NCBI GenBank assembly: GCA_035542775.1
Contig: DATKKX010000033.1
Span: forward strand, 1-7,149
Length of the DNA: 7,149 nt
Source: DATKKX01 sp035542775
Lineage (GTDB): Bacteria; Planctomycetota; Phycisphaerae; UBA1845; UTPLA1
Reading direction: 5' to 3'
In this document: positions 1 to 5,562 of the stretch, one piece after another
How the letters are laid out: each line of letters opens with the position of its first letter
How positions within the stretch are numbered: the first letter of the stretch is position 1
Translations under genes and position numbers: made by a program
The notes under the pieces: model-generated
Told to the model about the DNA's origin: nothing
What the model saw: only the letters and a program-made list of their open reading frames with translations
Databases searched by the model: none

Positions 1-351
1 GGTTGGCTGCCCCTTGGGATCGGTCAACTCGCCTTCCCACAGGATCGCCACATGATCGCCGCGGCCGCGCTCGATCTGATGCTCCAAGCAGTTGTAGCTC
101 ACGTTGGTCTGGGACCCCACGAACCACTTGGCGAACGGCAGCTTCCACTCCAGGACGCGGTCCCATTTCTTGAAAAAGTGATAGTCCCCTGCCACCTCGC
201 CCCAGAATCCCTCCGGATCCTCGATGGAGCGCGTGTACAGCGCCTCATAGTCCGCCATGGACTTGATGTGGGCCTGTCCAGAAAAACTCTTAGGCGGCGG
301 GTACTTCGACGGTGCCGGTGCGCCTGAACCAGCGGGGCCTGCTTGTGCCAT
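1..351 (-). CDS. acs: Acetyl-CoA synthetase (AMP-forming), N-terminal part, cut by window edge
   Basis: AMP-forming acetyl-CoA synthetase activates acetate with ATP and CoA, through acetyl-AMP, in the cytoplasm. Only the first 117 residues lie in the window (the family is about 650 long), so the gene continues leftwards off the edge. The visible part matches the family's N-terminal cap: a low-complexity Ala/Pro/Gly start (residues 2-20), then FSGQAHIKSMADYEALY (23-39), DPEGFWGEVA (45-54), the Trp-rich stretch around W63-W76, NVSYNCLEHQIE (83-94) and VAILWEGE (101-108), which in the family opens the adenylate-forming domain. Catalytic motifs lie outside the window. The ATG at 351 is preceded by GGAGG (minus strand, 365-361) with 9 bases of spacing, so the start is well supported. 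It is transcribed away from the mutase gene at 650. Identification rests on motif recall, but the N-terminal pattern is distinctive. Confidence 0.93.
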   Translation of the reverse strand, partial: MAQAGPAGSGAPAPSKYPPPKSFSGQAHIKSMADYEALYTRSIEDPEGFWGEVAGDYHFFKKWDRVLEWKLPFAKWFVGSQTNVSYNCLEHQIERGRGDHVAILWEGELTDPKGQPT

Positions 352-360
352 CTGTTTGTT

Positions 361-365
361 CCTCC
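361..365 (-). promoter_or_regulatory. Shine-Dalgarno site of acs
   Basis: On the minus strand this reads GGAGG, 9 bases before the ATG at 351. It is the strongest and best-spaced ribosome binding site in the window and fixes the acs start. Confidence 0.85.
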
Positions 366-398
366 GATATGTTTAACTCATTCCACGTTTTGCGGATT

Positions 399-421
399 AT
401 TCAACATACCGCGTGTTGAAT
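399..421. promoter_or_regulatory. Dyad-symmetric putative operator upstream of acs
   Basis: The arms ATTCAACA (399-406) and TGTTGAAT (414-421) are perfect 8-base inverted repeats separated by 7 bases (TACCGCG), in an AT-rich island within GC-rich DNA. The site is 48 bases upstream of the acs start codon. Read on the minus strand, a weak -35-like TTCGAT (425-420) and a -10-like AATAAT (401-396) with 18 bases between them would bracket the dyad, the classic place for a repressor. The dyad geometry is seen directly; the operator role and promoter are inference, and the promoter elements are poor matches. It could equally serve the plus-strand unit. Confidence 0.45.
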
Positions 422-441
422 CGAATATATTAAGGATTTTG

Positions 442-471
442 GCCTCCGCTGGCAACCGCACCCGCGGAGGC
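442..471 (+). other. Hairpin covering a Shine-Dalgarno-like sequence
   Basis: GCCTCCGC (442-449) pairs perfectly with GCGGAGGC (464-471) around a 14-base loop. The right arm contains GGAGG (466-470), placed 4 bases before an ATG at 475, so in a plus-strand transcript the hairpin would hide that ribosome binding site. No U-run follows, so it does not look like an intrinsic terminator. The pairing is seen; a regulatory role is inference. Confidence 0.4.
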
Positions 472-474
472 GCC

Positions 475-594
475 ATGCCGGTCCGCGGCGGCACCAGCAA
501 GGCACGCCTTGAAACCCCGGCCCGCTCGTCTCCTGACAAGCAAACGCCGTGCCCCCTTTTGTGCCCGGCCATAACTCCGACCCCGCCCCGCTGA
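475..594 (+). CDS. Possible 39-residue leader peptide, unrecognised
   Basis: A short frame starts at an ATG 4 bases after GGAGG and ends in TGA at 592-594. The product is basic and Pro/Thr-rich, starts MPVRGGTSKA and has two Cys late (C26, C30). It has no membrane segment or signal peptide. Two things favour it: the 15 bases around its start (465-479) are identical to those at the methyltransferase start (4506-4520), and its stop falls at the foot of the hairpin at 593-618, an arrangement seen in leader-peptide control. Against it: the 4-base spacing is short, the composition is ordinary for high-GC noncoding DNA, and I recognise no family. It may well be chance. Confidence 0.22.
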   Translation: MPVRGGTSKARLETPARSSPDKQTPCPLLCPAITPTPPR

Positions 595-618
595 CGTCGC
601 CCTTAAATGGGTGGCGTC
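593..618 (+). other. Hairpin in the presumed 5' leader of the mutase gene
   Basis: GACGTCGCCC (593-602) and GGGTGGCGTC (609-618) form a 10-base-pair stem with two G-U pairs and a TTAAAT loop, ending 31 bases before the mutase ATG at 650. There is no U-run after it, so it is more likely an RNA structure in the leader than a terminator, or it may have no function. Confidence 0.4.
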
Positions 619-649
619 CGATGGCGAATCCAGGTAGCATGCACACCTG

Positions 650-2224
650 ATGACCGCCGGCCCACTTACCCAGGATTACTGTCGCTTCTGCCCGGGCGAG
701 GAGCAGATCAAGATCTCTAACGCTATCTGCCGGGGTCGCCGCAAGACCCACTTTCCCAAATGCCGCGGCTGCGTGTTCAACGACGACGAATCCGGTCGTG
801 AAGCCCCCCGAGGGCATGACAAGACTCAGACATGCAACGTCATCGAGGCCGTCTTCGGACAGGATAACATCTGCGCCACCGTTCCAGATCCGCTGTCCCC
901 CGAGGTTGCCTGGCGGATCGGTCATGCCACCGCTCAGTACCTCCGCGGCAAGCTCCGCGGTTATGAGCGGGCCGATCGCAGCGCTCGCGCCATCGTGGTC
1001 AGCCGTGATACCCGCCCGCACAGCTCGCTGCTCCAGCAGGCCCTGATCGGCGGCATCCGTTCGTATGGCGTGGACGTCATCGACATCGGCGTGGCCGATA
1101 CCCTTCAGATGCGCTTCGCCGTCAGCCGCATCGGTGCATGCGGAGGCATCCAGACCACGGCCGGCCATATGCCCGCCGCCTTCAACGGCTTCAGGTTCTG
1201 CGCCGCCAAGGGCATTCCCATCGGCATCGACACCGGGCTTGCCAGCATCCGTGACATCGCCGCCCGCGTGCCCAAGCATGACACCGGCGTAACCGCAACC
1301 GTCACTGAGACCGACCTCTCAGTCCCGTACATCACCTTCGCACGGAGTGTCCTGGTTGGCGGGGACAAATTGCCAAGGCTGCTCAAAGTCGTCGTCGATG
1401 CATCCAACGGCGTCGCCGGCCGCTGGTTACCCCTTGTTCTCGGCCGAATCAAGAATCTGGTGGTCTATCCGATGAACTACCAGCACGACGGCGCTTTCTC
1501 TCACGACCCCGACCCGAGTGTCCCCAGGAATCTGAAGGACCTTCGCGTTTCGGTCAGGCAGCACCGCGCCGATCTGGGCGTCTGCTTCGACACCGACCTC
1601 GATCGTTGCGCCTTCATCGACGAGAAAGGCACCATCGTGCCCTCCGATGCCCTGGCTGCCCGGCTCGCCCGGCGCCTCATAGAACGTGAACCGCAGGCCG
1701 CCGTCGTCTTCGACGTTCGCGCTACCGCCTCGCTCGCCGAGGAGGTTGAGCGAGCCGGCGGCGTGCCCGTCCGGGCCCGGACCGATCGCCCGTCCGTCAA
1801 GAAGACCATGGCCGAGCACAACGCCGTTCTCGGCTGCGATTTGTCCGGCTGCTTCTACTTCCGCGAGAGCTTCTTCTGCCAGTCCGCACTGCTGGCCTTC
1901 CTGCACGTTCTGAATTTGATGGCCACCGCCGGTCGCAAGCTCAGTGAGCTCGTCAGGCCCATCCAGCGATACCGGTCATCCGGCGAGCTTACCTTCGCGT
2001 GTCCCGAACCCGACCAGACCCTTCGGAAAGTTGCCGCGGCCCATCAAGAGGCCCAAATCGACGATCTCGACGGAGTCACTGTCAAGTACCCCGATTGGTG
2101 GTTCAATCTTCGCCGGGAGTCTACCGAGTCGGCCCTCCGCCTGATCGTCCAGGCCCGCACCAAGAAGGCCGTCGAGGAAAGGCTGGGCGAGCTCCAACCA
2201 TTCCTGAACTCAGCCGATATGTAA
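650..2224 (+). CDS. Phosphomannomutase/phosphoglucomutase homologue with Cys-rich N-terminus and degenerate active site
   Basis: This 524-residue protein belongs to the alpha-D-phosphohexomutase family, whose members move phosphate between C1 and C6 of hexoses in the cytoplasm. Family landmarks in order: the start of domain 1 (F69 to about L98), the active-site loop GGIQTTAGHMP (165-175) then FNG (178-180), the metal loop DTDLDR (314-319), the sugar-specificity loop GCDLSGC (395-401, usually GEMSGH), and the phosphate loop RRESTESALR (488-497). The catalytic Ser is Gly172, the Asn of the HNP triplet is Met174, and the usual IRG near the N-terminus is missing (NICA, 73-76). About 65 residues precede the domain and carry C11/C14, C27 and C38/C41, a zinc-site-like pattern. 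An in-frame TAG at 635 makes ATG 650 the first start; its ribosome site is weak (AGGT, 632-635). It heads a unit with the glycosyltransferase and transporter. The fold assignment is firm; mutase activity is doubtful. Confidence 0.9.
   Translation: MTAGPLTQDYCRFCPGEEQIKISNAICRGRRKTHFPKCRGCVFNDDESGREAPRGHDKTQTCNVIEAVFGQDNICATVPDPLSPEVAWRIGHATAQYLRGKLRGYERADRSARAIVVSRDTRPHSSLLQQALIGGIRSYGVDVIDIGVADTLQMRFAVSRIGACGGIQTTAGHMPAAFNGFRFCAAKGIPIGIDTGLASIRDIAARVPKHDTGVTATVTETDLSVPYITFARSVLVGGDKLPRLLKVVVDASNGVAGRWLPLVLGRIKNLVVYPMNYQHDGAFSHDPDPSVPRNLKDLRVSVRQHRADLGVCFDTDLDRCAFIDEKGTIVPSDALAARLARRLIEREPQAAVVFDVRATASLAEEVERAGGVPVRARTDRPSVKKTMAEHNAVLGCDLSGCFYFRESFFCQSALLAFLHVLNLMATAGRKLSELVRPIQRYRSSGELTFACPEPDQTLRKVAAAHQEAQIDDLDGVTVKYPDWWFNLRRESTESALRLIVQARTKKAVEERLGELQPFLNSADM
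680..772 (+). other. CxxC...C...CxxC region, putative metal-binding module
   Basis: Residues 11-41 of the mutase homologue contain C11-x2-C14, C27 and C38-x2-C41, with H34 nearby, among many Arg and Lys (R28, R30, R31, K32, K37, R39). Paired CxxC knuckles are typical of zinc ribbons or similar metal sites. Standard bacterial phosphohexomutases have no such extension. Metal binding is inferred from spacing only; a redox or structural role is also possible. Confidence 0.5.
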
Positions 2225-2227
2225 CCC

Positions 2228-2231
2228 AGGA
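2228..2231 (+). promoter_or_regulatory. Ribosome binding site of the glycosyltransferase gene
   Basis: AGGA lies 9 bases before the ATG at 2241, inside the 16-base gap after the mutase stop. It supports ATG 2241 as the start and independent ribosome loading within one transcript. Confidence 0.55.
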
Positions 2232-2240
2232 TCCCTGCGC

Positions 2241-3008
2241 ATGGCTGACCAGCGGCCTGTCGTCAGCATCGTCATCGCGACCTACGCCCGCTGCGAGCGG
2301 CTCAAGCGCTGCCTCGCCGCCGTCCGGGCGAACGTCCCACTGCGCCACGAAACGATCGTGGTCGGCGGCGGTGCCGCCGACGGCACGGAAGAGTGGCTGG
2401 CCGAGCAGACCGACATCCGCTTTATCCGCGAGACGCGCCGTGAGGGAGCAACCAGGGCCTACAACAAAGGCTTTCGCGCCGCCTCCGGCACGTACGTGAT
2501 GTGGCTCAATGACGATTCCCACCCCCTGCCCGGCTCTGTCGAGGCCGCCGTGGCCATGATCGAGGATCCTCGCAACGCCGACGTGGGCATGGTGGCCTTC
2601 TATCACAACTTCGACCGCCGCTGGAACCGCCTCGACTCGATCGATCATGACGGTACAACCTACAGCATCTTCAACGTCCGCGGCGTGCCCTACGCCAATT
2701 TCGGCCTCCTCCGCCGCGATCTCCTGGACCGGATCGGCTACCTCGACGAGCGCTACTACTTCTGCGCCTGGGACCCCGACCTGTCCCTCAAGGTCCAGCG
2801 CCAGGCCGGCTTGAAGGTCCTCGGCTGCCGCCGCGCCCTCGTCTTCCACGAAGAGCTGATCGACGATCGCAAACGCGACGACATGACCATCATCGAGGCC
2901 GACAACGCCAAGCTCTTCGCCAAATGGAAGCTGCCCGAGAGGTTCTCCTACCCCGATCCCGCCCCCGCCTACCAACAAATGCTCCTGGATCGAGCGGCGG
3001 CCCGATGA
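2241..3008 (+). CDS. Family 2 (GT-A) glycosyltransferase
   Basis: This is a cytoplasmic 255-residue enzyme expected to transfer a sugar from a nucleotide-sugar donor; donor and acceptor cannot be read from sequence. It opens with VVSIVIATYARCERL (7-21), the first strand of the GT-A fold, followed by VVGGGAADGT (40-49), the metal-binding DxD-type NDD (90-92), a hydrophobic acceptor region with GLLRRDLL (155-162), and WDPDLSLK (177-184), equivalent to the (E/D)xDL motif carrying the catalytic base, then VFHEE (201-205). Size and motif order are typical of compact rhamnosyl-type family 2 enzymes. The loop that is usually VVDxGSTDGT has Gly42 where the nucleotide-contacting Asp normally sits. There is no membrane segment. 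It follows the mutase homologue by 16 bases, and its TGA overlaps the transporter ATG, so it is probably co-transcribed with both. Donor synthesis by the neighbour is suggested by context only. Confidence 0.9.
   Translation: MADQRPVVSIVIATYARCERLKRCLAAVRANVPLRHETIVVGGGAADGTEEWLAEQTDIRFIRETRREGATRAYNKGFRAASGTYVMWLNDDSHPLPGSVEAAVAMIEDPRNADVGMVAFYHNFDRRWNRLDSIDHDGTTYSIFNVRGVPYANFGLLRRDLLDRIGYLDERYYFCAWDPDLSLKVQRQAGLKVLGCRRALVFHEELIDDRKRDDMTIIEADNAKLFAKWKLPERFSYPDPAPAYQQMLLDRAAAR
3005..3008 (+). promoter_or_regulatory. ATGA stop/start overlap
   Basis: The TGA of the glycosyltransferase (3006-3008) overlaps the ATG of the transporter (3005-3007). The upstream sequence lacks a strong Shine-Dalgarno site, so reinitiation by terminating ribosomes is likely. 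The arrangement ties production of the two proteins together. Confidence 0.7.
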
Positions 3009-4432
3009 AGCAGATGGCAAACCTGACCCATAGCTACCCGCCGCCGATCGCTATCGAGATTCCGGAGAAGCTGTCCTGGCGCTTTCCGCGCACATTCTGG
3101 ATCGCCAACTGCGCCGAACTCTGTGAGCGCGCCGCCTTCTACAGCATGTTCATCGCCCTGGATCTCTACCTGAGCCGGCGAATCGGCTTCTCGGATATCA
3201 AGGCCCACGCTATCGCTGCTCCCTTCTCGTTCTTCCTCTACTTCCTTCCTCCCTTTATGGGCGCCATGGCCGACAAGCTGGGATTCCGGCGGGCCCTGCT
3301 GATCGCCTTTACGCTGCTCACAACCGGATACACGCTGCTGGGCGCTTTCCAATACAAGGCCACCGCGATCCTCTCGTTGGGCCTCATCGCCATCGTTGGG
3401 GCCATCGTCAAGCCGGTCATCTCCGGGACGGCCGCGAAGTCGTCGGACACCGCCCATCGCGCCCGTGCCTTCTCGATCTTCTACATGATGATCAACATCG
3501 GGTCCTTCACCGGTAAGACCGTCGCCGCGCCGCTGCGGATCGAGCTCGGGCTCGAGTACATCAACTTTTTCGCCGCCGGGATGACGCTCATGGCGCTCAT
3601 CGTGGTGGCCCTGCTCTATCGAAGCATCGACGCCAAAGGCGCCGGAAAGAGCCTGGCCCAGGTCGCCCGCGGGCTTCTCGCGGTCCTCCGGCGCGGGCGG
3701 TTCATGTGCCTCATCGTCATCGTCGCCGGCTTCTGGATCATCCAGGGGCAGCTCTACTCCACCATGCCCAAGTACATCACCCGCCTGCTCGGCGACACCG
3801 CCAAGCCGGAGTGGCTCGCCAACATCAATCCGCTGGTGGTGATCCTCCTGGTCACGCCCATCACGCATCTGGTCCGGCGCGTCAAACCCGAGAACTCCAT
3901 CGCCATCGCCCTGTTCATCATTCCCATGGCTGCGCTCTGCGTCTCGCTGAGCGACTGGGTGCAGGACTGGGCCGGAAACTGCGTCCGGCTGCCAGGAGGC
4001 CTGTCTCTTCACCCCGTAACGCTGATGGTCATACCGGGCATCGCCTTGATCGGGCTGGCTGAATGCTTCCTCTCCCCCAAGTTCCTGGAGTATGCTTCCA
4101 AGCAGGCCCCGGAGGGACAGGTGGCCCAGTACATGGGCTTCCAGAATCTCTCCAGCAGCATCGCCTGGCTCTTCGGCTTCCTCCTTTCCGGCTTTCTCCT
4201 GGACTGGTATTGCCCCGACCCGGCGAAGCTCTCCCCGGCGGACCACGCCCAGTGGAAGGCAGCCATCCAATCCGGCGGTCCCATGCCCGATGCCTACGCC
4301 AGCGCTCATTACATCTGGTACGCCTTCTGCGGACTTGGCCTCTGCGCTTTCGTCGCCCTCATGATCTTCAAGTTCGTAACCAACCGGATTGACCGCCACC
4401 GCCTTGCGGCGGCCCGCGCCGGCTCAACCTAG
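3005..4432 (+). CDS. POT/PTR2-family proton-coupled transporter (major facilitator)
   Basis: This 475-residue inner-membrane protein has about 12 hydrophobic segments (roughly residues 32-55, 70-90, 96-115, 120-140, 155-175, 184-205, 233-255, 274-291, 298-316, 337-356, 378-400, 434-458). POT hallmarks are present: ELCER (38-42) in helix 1, the ExxER proton-coupling motif; the GAMADKLGFRR loop (86-96) between helices 2 and 3; KP (136-137) in helix 4; FYMMINIGS (159-167), the PTR2 signature; and AECFLSP (352-358) in helix 10. Known members import di- and tripeptides or other small solutes with protons; the substrate here is unknown. I chose ATG 3005 because it overlaps the preceding stop as ATGA, implying translational coupling; an ATG at 3014 is also possible. 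The open frame extends back to 2924, but that stretch encodes no transporter-like sequence and overlaps the glycosyltransferase. Confidence 0.88.
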   Translation: MKQMANLTHSYPPPIAIEIPEKLSWRFPRTFWIANCAELCERAAFYSMFIALDLYLSRRIGFSDIKAHAIAAPFSFFLYFLPPFMGAMADKLGFRRALLIAFTLLTTGYTLLGAFQYKATAILSLGLIAIVGAIVKPVISGTAAKSSDTAHRARAFSIFYMMINIGSFTGKTVAAPLRIELGLEYINFFAAGMTLMALIVVALLYRSIDAKGAGKSLAQVARGLLAVLRRGRFMCLIVIVAGFWIIQGQLYSTMPKYITRLLGDTAKPEWLANINPLVVILLVTPITHLVRRVKPENSIAIALFIIPMAALCVSLSDWVQDWAGNCVRLPGGLSLHPVTLMVIPGIALIGLAECFLSPKFLEYASKQAPEGQVAQYMGFQNLSSSIAWLFGFLLSGFLLDWYCPDPAKLSPADHAQWKAAIQSGGPMPDAYASAHYIWYAFCGLGLCAFVALMIFKFVTNRIDRHRLAAARAGST

Positions 4433-4515
4433 TCGTCTCCTCTCACCTCCCCAGGTCTCGTCGCCCGGCGTCTGCCGATATATGACAGTGACGACGATTT
4501 AGTACCGGAGGCGCC
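4433..4515 (+). promoter_or_regulatory. Gap before the methyltransferase with possible weak promoter
   Basis: The 83 bases contain no convincing terminator. TATATG at 4479-4484 is a -10-like hexamer about 31 bases before the ATG, but no good -35 lies at the usual distance. GGAGG at 4507-4511 is the ribosome site, only 4 bases from the ATG. The methyltransferase may be read through from the upstream unit or from its own weak promoter. Confidence 0.3.
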
Positions 4516-5268
4516 ATGCCTGGCATCTGCCGAAAGCTCATCGACAGAATCCATTGGGAATCTCGCGAGTGGCGGCATCCCTCACGACCGGCCTTCATCC
4601 ACGACGAGTTGGATCAGGCCCTGCTCGATGAAATTCACTGGAGGGCGGGCGAGAAGATCCTCGACGTGGGCTGCGCGCACGGCACATACATGCAGGCACT
4701 GAACCGACGAGGACTTCGGCCGATCGGCATCGATCTCGACGTACAGGCACTCACAAAGGCCGCCTCGCTGCACCAATCCGTGGCCGCCGCCGACGGGTTG
4801 GCACTGCCCTTTGCCGACGGGACGTTCCACGCCGTGCTCTGCCACAAGACGCTTTATCAACTCCGTGATCCACCGCGGGCCGCGGCCGAACTGGCCCGCG
4901 TACTGCACCCGGCGGGCCGCCTGGTCTTCAGCACGTCGAATCCCGTCTCGCCCTATGCCCGCGTGCAGACACTGGCCCTGCAAGGTGATCACAACAGGAA
5001 CTGGAATCGAGGCAACCACTGGTCCGCGATCCAATGGTGTCGCGCCTTTGCCGAGTGGGGCCTCATCGTTCGCGCGGTCTATTCCTGCAACCTCGTCTGG
5101 CCGATCGTCTTTCGCGTCTGCGACCGGTGGCTCGTCCCGAACGAATGGATGCGCCGCTACAGCCACTGGGTCCGCCGCATCACCCGCACGCCACTGCGAA
5201 CGGACCATCCATACGGCGCGGCCATGGACTACGTCGTCGAAATGACCAAGCTCCCCTCGCCCGCCTAG
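4516..5268 (+). CDS. Class I SAM-dependent methyltransferase
   Basis: This 250-residue cytoplasmic enzyme is expected to transfer a methyl group from S-adenosylmethionine; the acceptor is unknown. Motif I is ILDVGCAHGTY (48-58), the glycine-rich SAM loop. Motif II ends in the acidic residues of GIDLD (71-75), which bind the ribose. ADG (92-94) marks the adenine-contacting strand, followed by a motif IV-like stretch with FADGTFHAVLC (99-109), and ELARVLHPAGRLVFS (125-139) is the classic post-IV segment of the methyltransf_11 group. The C-terminal 100 residues are rich in Trp and Arg (W163, W169, W174, W181, W195, W205, W211, W218), probably forming the acceptor side. The start at 4516 has GGAGG 4 bases upstream and leaves about 47 residues before motif I, normal for the family. 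Its position after the sugar-gene unit hints at saccharide or lipid methylation, but this is weak. Confidence 0.88.
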   Translation: MPGICRKLIDRIHWESREWRHPSRPAFIHDELDQALLDEIHWRAGEKILDVGCAHGTYMQALNRRGLRPIGIDLDVQALTKAASLHQSVAAADGLALPFADGTFHAVLCHKTLYQLRDPPRAAAELARVLHPAGRLVFSTSNPVSPYARVQTLALQGDHNRNWNRGNHWSAIQWCRAFAEWGLIVRAVYSCNLVWPIVFRVCDRWLVPNEWMRRYSHWVRRITRTPLRTDHPYGAAMDYVVEMTKLPSPA

Positions 5269-5562
5269 GTAACATCGGCCCCCTGCGGCCGACTCGGAAC
5301 ACAAGCGTCCCAACAGACTCGCCACGGCCCTCGGTTTCCTGTGGTCCCGGCCTTTTGGCGCGATTACAATCGCCCGTCAACGGATCAGCCGGAGACACAA
5401 CGAGCAGCCAGTTCCGCTGCATTTCAACTGACGTGACGGCCTGGCCGGGGCGTTTGATCATTCGCGCCGGTCGGCAGGTCGCCTGTCTCGACATCGGCTG
5501 ACTCTGACCGCCTCCAACGCGATCGGCAAATTGACCTCACTGAACGGAAGGATAGGTGAACC
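5269..5562. other. Intergenic region before the sugar dehydrogenase homologue
   Basis: These 294 bases hold no convincing gene. A 6-bp stem (TCGGCC 5275-5280, GGCCGA 5287-5292) directly follows the methyltransferase but lacks a U-run. CGATTACAATCG (5361-5372) is a near-palindrome containing a -10-like hexamer. Near the right end, GGAAGGA (5546-5552) and AGGTG (5554-5558) are ribosome-site candidates for the next gene. Confidence 0.55.
5365..5370 (+). promoter_or_regulatory. Possible -10 element (TACAAT)
   Basis: TACAAT matches the sigma70 -10 consensus at five of six positions and lies inside CGATTACAATCG (5361-5372), whose arms CGATT and AATCG could also form an operator. No good -35 lies 16-18 bases upstream. 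If used, the transcript would have a leader of about 185 bases before the ATG at 5563. Confidence 0.3.

Larger units (their letters stand above)
352..649. other. Divergent intergenic region between acs and the mutase gene
   Basis: This gap of about 300 bases separates two divergent genes. Its left third (366-440) is AT-rich and should hold the acs promoter and the 399-421 dyad. The right two thirds are GC-rich and contain a hairpin at 442-471, a possible 39-codon frame at 475-594 and a second hairpin at 593-618. No clean sigma70-type promoter for the plus-strand genes could be picked out; TATATT at 426-431 is the best -10-like hexamer but has no good partner at the right distance. Confidence 0.6.

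Noticed and set aside
52..327. Plus-strand frame of 91 codons at the left edge
   Set aside because: It is antisense to acetyl-CoA synthetase codons with clear family sequence on the minus strand.
484..501. RGGTSK in the 39-codon frame, resembling the N-terminal motif of PrpF-type isomerases
   Set aside because: Only six residues match. The following residues are unlike that family, which continues with a long conserved fold absent here. Chance similarity is more likely than a gene remnant.
401..1279. Minus-strand open frame of 292 codons running from the mutase gene into the divergent region
   Set aside because: No motifs are recognisable and it opposes strong family motifs on the plus strand. 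It would also run through the likely acs promoter region.
2924..3004. Upstream extension of the transporter to an ATG at 2924
   Set aside because: It would overlap the glycosyltransferase by 85 bases and add a Pro/Arg-rich tail unlike the family. The ATGA overlap at 3005 is a better start.
2969..4399. Long open frame on the minus strand opposite the transporter (476 codons)
   Set aside because: The product is low-complexity, rich in Gly, Glu, Asp and Arg with no recognisable domain. The plus strand here clearly encodes a 12-helix POT transporter. It is a typical antisense shadow in GC-rich DNA.
5275..5292. TCGGCC/GGCCGA stem after the methyltransferase as a terminator
   Set aside because: The stem is only 6 bp and is followed by CTCGGAACAC with no U-run, so intrinsic termination is not supported.
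5034..5501. Plus-strand frame of 155 codons overlapping the methyltransferase end and the following gap
   Set aside because: The first half is an out-of-frame shadow of the methyltransferase, and the rest is Pro/Arg/Ser-rich with no motif or start signal.
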